NCBI RefSeq assembly: GCF_011516835.1
Contig: NZ_WOTB01000005.1
Location: forward strand, 124,001 to 188,000
Length of the DNA: 64,000 nucleotides
Source of the DNA: Acetobacter musti
Lineage (GTDB): Bacteria > Pseudomonadota > Alphaproteobacteria > Acetobacterales > Acetobacteraceae
Reading direction: 5' to 3'
The translations under genes were made by a program, and so were the position numbers. The notes under the pieces were generated by a model. The model did no database searches. It worked only from the letters and a program-made list of their open reading frames with translations, and was not told the origin of the DNA. This document shows positions 53,461 to 61,223 of the stretch, one piece after another; position 1 is the first letter of the stretch, and every line of letters starts with the position of its first letter.

Positions 53461-55236
53461 GTGACTGATACCATAGCGTCGGATTCGACGGATGTCCCGG
53501 AAGCACCACATGCCGCCGTGGACATGGATGTGATGATGGCTCACATGACTGAATTCGCGCGGCGGACAAAGATGTCCGGATCGCCCGACGAATATGCCAG
53601 CTTTCTCTACCTGGAAAAGACGCTGACCGGTTATGGCTACGACACAACTCTGTTTCGCCATGCCGCCTATATCAGCGAACCCGGAGAGGCGCAGATCGAG
53701 ATCGACGGTGTTTTTCCGACATGCATCACGCATTCCTTTTCGCAATCAACGCCGGCGACCGGCATCTCCGGCGAAGTGATCTGGGCGGGGCGTGGAGATC
53801 CGGCCGATTTCGCCGACAGGAATGTGGCAGGCAAGATCGTTCTCATGGACGGAATAGCGAATCCCGGCGCCAGTTTGCGTGCAGGACAGGCGGGAGCAAT
53901 TGGCCAGATTCAGATCAGCCCGCATGAACATCTGCATGATATGTGCATCTCCCCGGTCTGGGGCAGTCCAACAGATATTGAGCAGGGGAACCTGCCGAAG
54001 ACCGCTGTCGTCAGCGTTCTGAACCACGTTGGCGTTTCGTTGAAACAACGCCTGGCGAAAGGCGAGACTGTAACTGCGACACTCCACACAAGAGTCATAA
54101 CAGAATGGCGAAAGATACCGCTTCTCGTTGCGGAATTAACGTCTCCGCGCGACAATGACGACAGTTTCGTTCTGCTGTCGGGTCATCATGACGCTTGGTA
54201 TTTCGGAGTGATGGATAACGGAAGTGCCAACGCCACGATGCTGGAAGCGGCGCGTGTTCTGGCAGAACGGCGTGCTGAGTGGCAACGGGGGCTCCGGCTT
54301 TGTTTCTGGTCGGGACATTCCCACGGGCGATACGCCGGTTCGGCGTGGTATGCTGATCATTACTGGGAAGAACTCGCCGGGCGTTGCGCAGCCCATGTGA
54401 ATGTGGACTCGACCGGCGGAAAGGGAGCCACCGTACTGGCGGATGCCCCGGTCTCAGCGGAGCTGGCAGCGCTCGCCATGCGGGCTGTGAAACGGGAGGC
54501 GGGTCAGGATCTCACGGGACGCCGCATGCTTCGGGCGGGGGACCAGTCATTCTGGGGTATCGGCATTCCCTCGATGTTCATGAGTTTGAGCGAGCAACCG
54601 GCTGTTCCGGGTTCAGGAAAAGATGACCGGCAGGGTGGTGGCCTTGGCTGGTGGTGGCACACGCCGGAAGATCTCATCGACAAGATTGATCCCGAATTTC
54701 TTCTGCGTGATACAAAGGTTTACGTAGATGTCCTGTGGCAGCTTCTGGCTTCGGCAATCCTGCCGCTGGACTATCAGAGCGCGACAGCCGCACTCCTGTC
54801 CGAACTCGAAGCTCTGCAGAACCACCTGGATGGCAGATTTTCGCTTACCTCTCTTGTGGCCCGGGCAAGGCAGTTGCACGCGCAGTGTGTCGGCCTGCGT
54901 TACACCCTTGCGGAAACAATGGAAGAACGCAAGATTCCGGCCATCAATACTGCCCTGATCGCGGTGTCACGCGCATTCGTTCCAGTCGATTACACCACGG
55001 GCGACCGTTTCGGCCATGATCCGGCGCTTCCGCAGCATGCCTGGCCGGTTCTGGACCCGTTGCGAAAACTGGTGGATGTGCCAGCGGAAACGGATGAAAG
55101 CCTGTTTCTCGAAGTTGCGGCCCAACGCAGCGTCAACCGGATGATGTTTGCGTTGCAGCAGGCGATCGCCGCGCTGCAGCCTGTCGCTGCACAGGACAGC
55201 GTGGGGGAGGCACTGCAAACACAGACAGGAGAATAA
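53461..55236 (+). CDS. M28-like metallohydrolase with atypical metal site (second copy)
   Basis: A 591-residue paralogue of the gene at 50402. Matching ligands are H242 and D244 (SGHHDAWY), D252 (VMDNGSAN), D316 (NVDSTGG) and H400 (WWWHTPEDL). The usual Glu-Glu motif is again replaced, here by GHSHGRYAGS with H286. The GTG start at 53461 is chosen because AGGAG precedes it by 7 bases. An in-frame ATG at 53365 would overlap the end of iclR. The C-terminal 180 residues are mostly helical and may mediate dimerisation. Two copies flanking one IclR gene suggest two related substrates or a heteromeric enzyme. Confidence 0.86.
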   Translation: MTDTIASDSTDVPEAPHAAVDMDVMMAHMTEFARRTKMSGSPDEYASFLYLEKTLTGYGYDTTLFRHAAYISEPGEAQIEIDGVFPTCITHSFSQSTPATGISGEVIWAGRGDPADFADRNVAGKIVLMDGIANPGASLRAGQAGAIGQIQISPHEHLHDMCISPVWGSPTDIEQGNLPKTAVVSVLNHVGVSLKQRLAKGETVTATLHTRVITEWRKIPLLVAELTSPRDNDDSFVLLSGHHDAWYFGVMDNGSANATMLEAARVLAERRAEWQRGLRLCFWSGHSHGRYAGSAWYADHYWEELAGRCAAHVNVDSTGGKGATVLADAPVSAELAALAMRAVKREAGQDLTGRRMLRAGDQSFWGIGIPSMFMSLSEQPAVPGSGKDDRQGGGLGWWWHTPEDLIDKIDPEFLLRDTKVYVDVLWQLLASAILPLDYQSATAALLSELEALQNHLDGRFSLTSLVARARQLHAQCVGLRYTLAETMEERKIPAINTALIAVSRAFVPVDYTTGDRFGHDPALPQHAWPVLDPLRKLVDVPAETDESLFLEVAAQRSVNRMMFALQQAIAALQPVAAQDSVGEALQTQTGE

Positions 55237-55267
55237 CGACAAAGCCTGTGTTCGGATATTGTTTCGG

Positions 55268-56461
55268 TTACAGCTCTGTCGCGCGTGAACAGGCGCGCGG
55301 ACGAATACGGATACCGCTTTTCTGCTGTTCAATGGCATGGGCGATCCATCCGATCGAACGGCTGATTGTGAACAAAGTCTCCGCTACTTCCTGTCCCAGG
55401 CCGTAGCCGGTTTCAGTGATCACCAGGGCGAGTTCGACATTGGGACGCAGCCCCGTCAGCCTGGCGACACTGTCGATCAGTTTCGCGGTCGCCGGTGGCA
55501 CCGGCACATGCGCCATGATGGCGGCGGCACGCGGATCGCCCTCCGGGTAAAGACGGTGAAAGAAACCTGGAAGGGCGCCGTTCTTCCCGGTTCTTTGCCT
55601 GACGAAATCTTCCAGGTCGTCCGTGGCCGCAGCTTCTTCCAGAAGAACCCGGACATCTTTGAAGGCGGTTACGTGTTCGAGGCCACGAAAGGCCCCGAGA
55701 CCTGCGAGCAATGCCGAGGTAAGGTCCGCATCCATCGACGCAACGACCCGGACCGCGAATGAGGCTGCGTTCAGTTCGTGATCTGCGCAGCAGACCAGGA
55801 TGCGCCGGATGACTTCGCGTGCGTCTGGGCGCTGCCACGTTTCCGCCAGAGCATCATGCAGGTTTTTCGTGACATCCAGTTTCGCGGATGCCATGGCACA
55901 GGCCAGAGCCCGCACGAGACAGACGGCGGCGGCCAGACGTTCGTTTTCCGGTCGTCGTGCAGAGGAGGCCGACGGGTCCATAAGGGCCAGCAGCGCGAGC
56001 GCGCGATCAACGGGCGGTGCATTCGCCTTGATCCGTGCCGTTCCGGCCCATCCCGGAACGAGAGCGGGGTCGAAATGTGCTTTATCGAACGGAGCGGCAT
56101 GCGCGTCCCACAGAAGCACGGCAACGTCTTCAAGCGATGCATGACCGGCGAGAGCGGTGATATCCCGCCCCCGATAAGTCAGCCGCCCTTTCTCGATCTG
56201 ACTGATATGTGTCTCGAGGATCGGCAATCCCCAGTCCAGTGCGGTGGCGACGGCGGCCGAGGGTCTGCGTGCATGATTCTTACGCCATACCAGCCTGTCG
56301 ACATCAGCCTGAACATACAGCCTGGCACGGCTGTTTCCCGGTTGCGGGACCGAACGGATCAGGCCACGGCTCACATAGGCATAGAGTGTCGACCGGCTGA
56401 CGCTGAGCGAAGCAGAGGCCGAGGCGGCATCGACAAATCCATGCGGATTTTCCTGAGACAT
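55268..56461 (-). CDS. Citrate synthase-family protein with N-terminal helix-turn-helix
   Basis: A 397-residue fusion. Residues 8-62 form a MerR/excisionase-like helix-turn-helix (VSRSTLYAYVSRGLIRSVP and a RLYVQADVDRL wing). From about 75 on there is a citrate-synthase fold. Equivalent catalytic residues are H228 in ADHELNAASF, H263 in FRGLEHVTAF (the usual HGGA glycines are replaced by VT) and H302-R303 in FFHRLYPEGDPRA. It may be a real condensing enzyme ((methyl)citrate type), a metabolite-sensing transcription factor, or both. It is transcribed alone and leftward, between rightward genes. Its upstream region has inverted repeats that could be autoregulatory. The MmgE/PrpD gene nearby also belongs to the (methyl)citrate enzyme superfamily. 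Confidence 0.85.
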   Translation of the reverse strand: MSQENPHGFVDAASASASLSVSRSTLYAYVSRGLIRSVPQPGNSRARLYVQADVDRLVWRKNHARRPSAAVATALDWGLPILETHISQIEKGRLTYRGRDITALAGHASLEDVAVLLWDAHAAPFDKAHFDPALVPGWAGTARIKANAPPVDRALALLALMDPSASSARRPENERLAAAVCLVRALACAMASAKLDVTKNLHDALAETWQRPDAREVIRRILVCCADHELNAASFAVRVVASMDADLTSALLAGLGAFRGLEHVTAFKDVRVLLEEAAATDDLEDFVRQRTGKNGALPGFFHRLYPEGDPRAAAIMAHVPVPPATAKLIDSVARLTGLRPNVELALVITETGYGLGQEVAETLFTISRSIGWIAHAIEQQKSGIRIRPRACSRATEL

Positions 56462-56481
56462 CGGCTTTCTTTCTAAATATA

Positions 56482-56515
56482 TTGAAAGATTGATTCAACA
56501 TTGACACGAAGTCAA
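56482..56515. promoter_or_regulatory. Adjacent inverted repeats upstream of the HTH-citrate synthase gene
   Basis: TTGAA-N7-TTCAA (56482-56498) is followed by TTGAC-N5-GTCAA (56501-56515), 20-55 bases upstream of the leftward start. Both lie in an AT-rich promoter-like stretch shared with the rightward M20 gene at 56657. Binding by the fusion protein's helix-turn-helix is inference. Confidence 0.45.
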
Positions 56516-56656
56516 CTTCTCCATAGCTCTTCAAAAAGTCGGCAATATATAAGGATCAGTCCGAATATTCCGACTTCAACACCGGATCAGCGCGATGCAG
56601 GATGACCCGCCCTGCCCCATCTGCGCTGTGACCCGCCTGAAGGAGGAGACGCCGGC

Positions 56657-57850
56657 ATGCGTGCATCAGAAGCAGCCAGTGAGCTGGAACGGGCCCTTCG
56701 CCTGATTCGGGAACAGGAACCGCAGATGATGGCGGAACTCCTGGATCTGGTGACCATTCCGGCTCCTCCTTTCGGAGAAGCACAACGCAGCAGCCGGATC
56801 GCGGAACGGTTTGTGTGTGCCGGACTTTCCGATGTCACCACTGATGAAATCGGAAATGTGATCGGACACTGGAAAGGAGGAGCGGGTCCACGGGTCATGG
56901 TCATCTCGCATATGGACACCGTGTTTCCGGCCGGCACCCCGCTTGTCCCGAGATTTGAACAGGACCGCGTATTCTGTCCCGGCATCCGGGACAATACCGC
57001 TGCTGTCGCCAGTCTGATCAGACTGCCCCAGGTTCTCGCTGAGGCTGACCTCTCTTTGCCCTGCGATCTCTGGCTGGCCAGCAGCGTCGGAGAAGAGGGG
57101 CTGGGAGATCTTCGTGGAATGCGGAAGCTGATGGCCGACCGGGGCGCGTCATTTGATGCTGTTGTGGTCTACGATGGCGATCTGGGCAATGTCGTTCATT
57201 GCGGCGTGGGGAGCCGACGTTTCAGAATCACCTATCGGGCGTCGGGCGGACACAGTTTCGCGGATTTCGGAAAGCCCAGCGCAGTTCACGGACTGGCAAG
57301 CGCCTGCGCGCAGTTTTGCCAGATTTCACTGCCGCCCGAGCCGAAGACCACTCTCAACATAGGCGAATTTCATGGTGGCACCTCAGTTAATGCCATTGCC
57401 CAGGAGGCAGTCGCCATTATTGACATGCGCTCGGTTTCCCAGACGGAACTTGAAAAACTTGTTATCTCCGTGCTCGATATTTTTTCGGAGACCGCGAAAG
57501 TGTTTGATTGCGGGATGGAACTGGAACAGGTCGGAGACCGGCCTGCGGGTATGCTTCCGGCCGACCATCCGCTCGTGCGGACAGGAGCAGATGTGCTGCA
57601 TGGGATGGGTATTACGCCCCGTCTCTCTGCGGCGAGTACAGACGCTAATATTGCATTATCGATGGGCATTCCCGCTATCTGCGTCGGGTCAGGCCTTGGA
57701 AAGAATGTGCACAGGCCGGACGAAAGTCTTTATGTTCCTTCGATCGTTGACGGCCTGCAACAACTCGTCCTGCTTCTGGCGCGTCTTGATTACACAGTTG
57801 TTCCGCGTCGCGATGTCATCGCAACGACGCCGGATTTCCACACGGCATGA
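56657..57850 (+). CDS. M20 family metallopeptidase (PepT/ArgE-like)
   Basis: A two-zinc hydrolase of 397 residues. Ligands lie in MVISHMDTVFPAG (His, Asp), PGIRDNTAAVASL (Asp), SSVGEEGLGD (Glu pair), VVYDGDLGN (Asp) and the C-terminal His in GLGKNVHRPDESLY. The dimerisation domain includes RASGGHSFADFGKPSAVHG. GGAGGAG lies upstream of the ATG. Its stop overlaps the MmgE/PrpD start (ATGA). This is the third M20 enzyme of the cluster and the first gene of a four-gene rightward unit. It probably removes an acyl or carbamoyl group from an amino-acid-like intermediate. Confidence 0.88.
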   Translation: MRASEAASELERALRLIREQEPQMMAELLDLVTIPAPPFGEAQRSSRIAERFVCAGLSDVTTDEIGNVIGHWKGGAGPRVMVISHMDTVFPAGTPLVPRFEQDRVFCPGIRDNTAAVASLIRLPQVLAEADLSLPCDLWLASSVGEEGLGDLRGMRKLMADRGASFDAVVVYDGDLGNVVHCGVGSRRFRITYRASGGHSFADFGKPSAVHGLASACAQFCQISLPPEPKTTLNIGEFHGGTSVNAIAQEAVAIIDMRSVSQTELEKLVISVLDIFSETAKVFDCGMELEQVGDRPAGMLPADHPLVRTGADVLHGMGITPRLSAASTDANIALSMGIPAICVGSGLGKNVHRPDESLYVPSIVDGLQQLVLLLARLDYTVVPRRDVIATTPDFHTA

Positions 57851-59205
57851 ATCATCTCTCCACGAGTGTTATCGGATCCGTTGCCCGCCGGACCGTGCAT
57901 GATACACAGTTCAGTCTGACCGCGCGTACCCGGGCATCGCACGCTTTCACGGATACGATCGGCTGCATCGTGTCCGGTGTCGCGGAAGCGCCTGTCGTTA
58001 TGGCGCGTCAGGCGCTTTCTGCTCCGGCGGGAGGTCCCTGCGCGGTGATCGGCGGTGGCGGAGCGCCGGCGGGGCACGCGGCGCTGATCAATGCGACGGC
58101 CGCCCATGCCCAGGATTACGATGATACGTTCGGGCCATTGTCGGGGCATGCCTCCGCAGTGCTTGTCCCCGCCCTGCTGGGGGTGGCTGGTCTGGTCAGC
58201 ACCAGTGGTATGCGCCTGACGGAGGCCTATCTCATTGGTCTGGAAGCGCAGGCGCTCTTTGGGCGTGGTCTCAATCCCGGTCATTACGCTGCCGGATGGC
58301 ATGCGACGTCGACAGTGGGCGCGATCGGGGCATCGATAGGGACAGCCTGGCTGCTGGGACTCGACGAGGAGGGTATGACCCGTGCCGCCAGTCTTGCCGT
58401 CAGCATGGCCTCGGGCCTCAAGGGACAGTTTGGCACACCGGCAAAGCCGCTTCATGCCGGTCTTGCAGCGCGGAATGCCGTCGAAGCGGCATTGCTCGCT
58501 GCGACCGGTCTGACGGGACGGCCGGACATCATCGAACATGCGATGGGTCTGGAAAAAGTCTGTGCCGGCAAAGGCGAGAAATGGGCGCAGATCATGATGT
58601 CGCCAGGCGCACCGCATTCCATTGAGTCCATCGGCCTGACGCCCAAGCGCTATCCCTGCTGCGCCGCAACACACGACACGCTTGACAGGCTGCTTGATCT
58701 CAGGACCCTGCATGGTTTTGACGCGGCGGACGTGGAACGGGTCGATATCGCGCTGGATGCGGTGGCCATGGACAATCTGTCCTACATGGAACCGGTGAAC
58801 GGGATGCAGGCGCGTTTCTCGATGACTTACTGTGCGGCTGTCACACTTCTTCAGGGCGTGCCGCGTCTTTCGGACTTCACGCAGGAGGCTGTGGAGGAAC
58901 CGGCGAGGCGTCGGCTCCTCTCCCTGATCCATCCGCATCTTTGTGGCGCAGAAGAATCTGCCGTCCCGCGACATCGTGTGACCGTAAGGCTCAAAGACGG
59001 ACGGACACTGCGGTCCGGACGGACGGCGGAGGCAAGTCCGCCTGCCCGCACCTTCAACGAGAACGACCGGCGGGACAAGTATCTGGACTGCTGCAGCCGG
59101 CATCTCGATCGTTCTGATGCTGACACTCTTTATGAGCGGCTTCTGACGCTTGAGAAGCAACCGGATCTGGCTTTCATCGCCTGTGCTTTCGGGAAGGCAC
59201 GATAA
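57847..59205 (+). CDS. MmgE/PrpD family protein
   Basis: A 452-residue member of the 2-methylcitrate dehydratase / aconitate decarboxylase superfamily. The N-terminal helical domain has DTIGCIVSGV and NATAAHAQDYDDTF, which contains the conserved acidic cluster. The middle part shows GRGLNPGHYAAGWHATSTVG, followed by FGTPAKPLHAGLAARNAVEA. KRYPCCAATHDTLD is the usual lid-domain signature. Members dehydrate, decarboxylate or isomerise tricarboxylates and related compounds, and many are unassigned. Its neighbours are an M20 hydrolase (overlapping) and HyuAB pair 3. The nearby citrate-synthase-like fusion suggests a link to (methyl)citrate-type chemistry, but that is inference. Confidence 0.88.
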   Translation: MNHLSTSVIGSVARRTVHDTQFSLTARTRASHAFTDTIGCIVSGVAEAPVVMARQALSAPAGGPCAVIGGGGAPAGHAALINATAAHAQDYDDTFGPLSGHASAVLVPALLGVAGLVSTSGMRLTEAYLIGLEAQALFGRGLNPGHYAAGWHATSTVGAIGASIGTAWLLGLDEEGMTRAASLAVSMASGLKGQFGTPAKPLHAGLAARNAVEAALLAATGLTGRPDIIEHAMGLEKVCAGKGEKWAQIMMSPGAPHSIESIGLTPKRYPCCAATHDTLDRLLDLRTLHGFDAADVERVDIALDAVAMDNLSYMEPVNGMQARFSMTYCAAVTLLQGVPRLSDFTQEAVEEPARRRLLSLIHPHLCGAEESAVPRHRVTVRLKDGRTLRSGRTAEASPPARTFNENDRRDKYLDCCSRHLDRSDADTLYERLLTLEKQPDLAFIACAFGKAR

Positions 59206-59302
59206 TGCTTCCGGAATGCAGCCCCTGCCGGGACATGCACAGGGTTTGTTTGCAGGGCGGTCGCGGCATATCGGCGGGATCCGAAGGAAAGGGGCATTAC
59301 CT

Positions 59303-61165
59303 GTGAGTGACAGCAATACGGAGGCGACCATATGTCGCAAATCGATCGTCGTGCCGGTGACGACCGAGATCATCAAAGGTGCGCTGCGTTCAGCCCAGGC
59401 GGAGATGGAGCGTCTTCTCCAGCGTACGGCGATGTCGCCGGTAATCCGGGAAAAGCAGGATTATTTCTGCGGTCTTTTCGATCGTGACGGACGTCTTCTG
59501 ATCGGTACGAAGCTGCCGATTCTCGGCAATATTCTTGCACCGGTCCTTGAGCGGTTTCCGATCGCGGATATGCGGGACGGCGATGTTTACTGGTACAATG
59601 ACCCCTATCTTTCTGAGGGTGGTGTTTCGCATACGCCGGACCAGGTCTTCGTCAGTCCGATCTTCGTGGATGGGGCCCTGGTGGGCTTCACTCATTCCTG
59701 GGCACATTTTCTGGACATAGGCGGAACCCGCTCCGGTTCGACAACGCCCGACGCCACGGAGATATTTCACGAAGGCATTCTCGTGCCACCGGTCAGGCTC
59801 TACAGGGAAGGCGTGCTCAACGAGGATTTGTTTCGTACCTTCGCGCGCAATTCACGCTTTCCCGATATTGTCGTTGGCGATGTCCGGGCCATGATCGCCT
59901 CCGTCGAACTGGGGCGGCGGCGCATGATCGAGATATTCAGCCGCTTCGGCATCGGTCCCGCACACCTGGCGTTCGATATACTGATTGACCAGACAAGAAA
60001 CTTCGCCCGGAAGAGGATGCGGGAGATATTCCGCTCCGGCACATACAAGTTTGCCGAACTGATCGACACGGACGGGCATGGTACCGGACCGATCGCCATC
60101 CGGATGGTGATGACCGCGGCGCAGGACAGGCTGGTTCTGGATGCCACCGGTACGGACGATCAGACCAGGGGGCCGATCAATTTTCTGATGCATCCCTCTG
60201 CTGTGCAGATGATTTTCGGAATCCATATGATCTCCGGTCATCCTGAATTCATGTTCAACGAAGGATTGCTCACCCTTGTAGACGAGGTCCGGCTCCGGAA
60301 AGGAAGCATTCTCCAGCCCTGTTTCCCGGCTTCTCTCGGCCAGCGGTCGGTCACCCTCGCACGGGTCATGAGCGCCTGCGTCGGTCTGATCAATGTGGCG
60401 AAACCGGAGCGCCCGCAGGCATCGAGTTCAGCCTACAGTGCGAATAAGCTTCGGGGAACATGGCCGGTCACGCACACACCTTTTCTTAAGACTCTGGCCG
60501 TCGCAGCCGGTCAGGGCGCACGTCATGACTCCGACGGGCCTGATGCGATCTATTTCCTCAGCCAGCAAAATTATCCTGTCGAATTTGCCGAACAGAATTA
60601 TCCACTCATCATCAGATGCTATGCCATCAATCGGGATTCCGGCGGCCCGGGACGCTGGCGGGGCGGATGCGGGGTCATCCGGGAATTCGAGATGCGCTCG
60701 GAAACAGCCTCTGTATCATTGAGGATGAGTAACGTGGAGTGGCCGGCCTACGGCGTGGAAGGCGGCCTTTGCGGGCGTTCAGGTCGTTTCACACTTAATC
60801 CCGGCAGACCAGACGAGCGGATTCTGCCATCCCTGCAGGACGGAGTTATTCTGCGTACTGGCGATGTTCTGAGGATTGCCATGCCCGGAGGGGGTGGAGT
60901 CGGACATCCGTTTGACCGGGAACCGGAACAGGTTCTGCGGGACGTGACAGCCGGGTTCGTAAGCATGGAAAGCGCACTGGAGGAATATGGCGTGGTGATC
61001 GAGCCGGAAACGGAAACGATCGATCTCGTCGCCACTCTCGACCATCGTTCGGTGAAACGCTGGCCGACAAAGCTTTTCCACCGGAGGCACTATTTCGACC
61101 CCAGAAGCTGGTGGGATGAGGCCGATGCCGCGACCCGCAACGAGGCTCTGCCTTCCGTTACATGA
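59303..61165 (+). CDS. Hydantoinase/oxoprolinase family, subunit B (pair 3)
   Basis: A HyuB subunit of 620 residues. Its N-terminal SAQAEMERLLQRTAMSPVIR matches pair 2 almost word for word, as do WYNDPYLSEGGVSHTPDQVF, SWAHFLDIGGTRSGS and the C-terminal MPGGGGVGHPFDREPEQV. I chose the GTG at 59303, since AAGGGG lies 8 bases upstream and alignment with pair 2 begins there. An in-frame ATG at 59216 is possible. It follows the PrpD gene by 97 bases. Close similarity to pair 2 points to duplication within the cluster. Confidence 0.88.
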   Translation: MSDSNTEATICRKSIVVPVTTEIIKGALRSAQAEMERLLQRTAMSPVIREKQDYFCGLFDRDGRLLIGTKLPILGNILAPVLERFPIADMRDGDVYWYNDPYLSEGGVSHTPDQVFVSPIFVDGALVGFTHSWAHFLDIGGTRSGSTTPDATEIFHEGILVPPVRLYREGVLNEDLFRTFARNSRFPDIVVGDVRAMIASVELGRRRMIEIFSRFGIGPAHLAFDILIDQTRNFARKRMREIFRSGTYKFAELIDTDGHGTGPIAIRMVMTAAQDRLVLDATGTDDQTRGPINFLMHPSAVQMIFGIHMISGHPEFMFNEGLLTLVDEVRLRKGSILQPCFPASLGQRSVTLARVMSACVGLINVAKPERPQASSSAYSANKLRGTWPVTHTPFLKTLAVAAGQGARHDSDGPDAIYFLSQQNYPVEFAEQNYPLIIRCYAINRDSGGPGRWRGGCGVIREFEMRSETASVSLRMSNVEWPAYGVEGGLCGRSGRFTLNPGRPDERILPSLQDGVILRTGDVLRIAMPGGGGVGHPFDREPEQVLRDVTAGFVSMESALEEYGVVIEPETETIDLVATLDHRSVKRWPTKLFHRRHYFDPRSWWDEADAATRNEALPSVT

Positions 61166-61223
61166 CCGCCACCCCGTCACTCCTGACATGAAGCTTCCAC
61201 CCTGTCAGACAGAAGGAGCCACC

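Noticed and set aside
55268-56461. Idea that the citrate synthase-like protein lost its second catalytic His
   Set aside because: At first LGAFRG seemed to replace the HGG motif, but aligning RGLEHVTAF with the usual RGPxHGGA places H263 correctly. Only the glycines differ.
57790-59376. 528-codon open frame on the minus strand
   Set aside because: It is antisense to the MmgE/PrpD gene, which has strong family motifs. The antisense product is Arg/His-rich and resembles nothing known.
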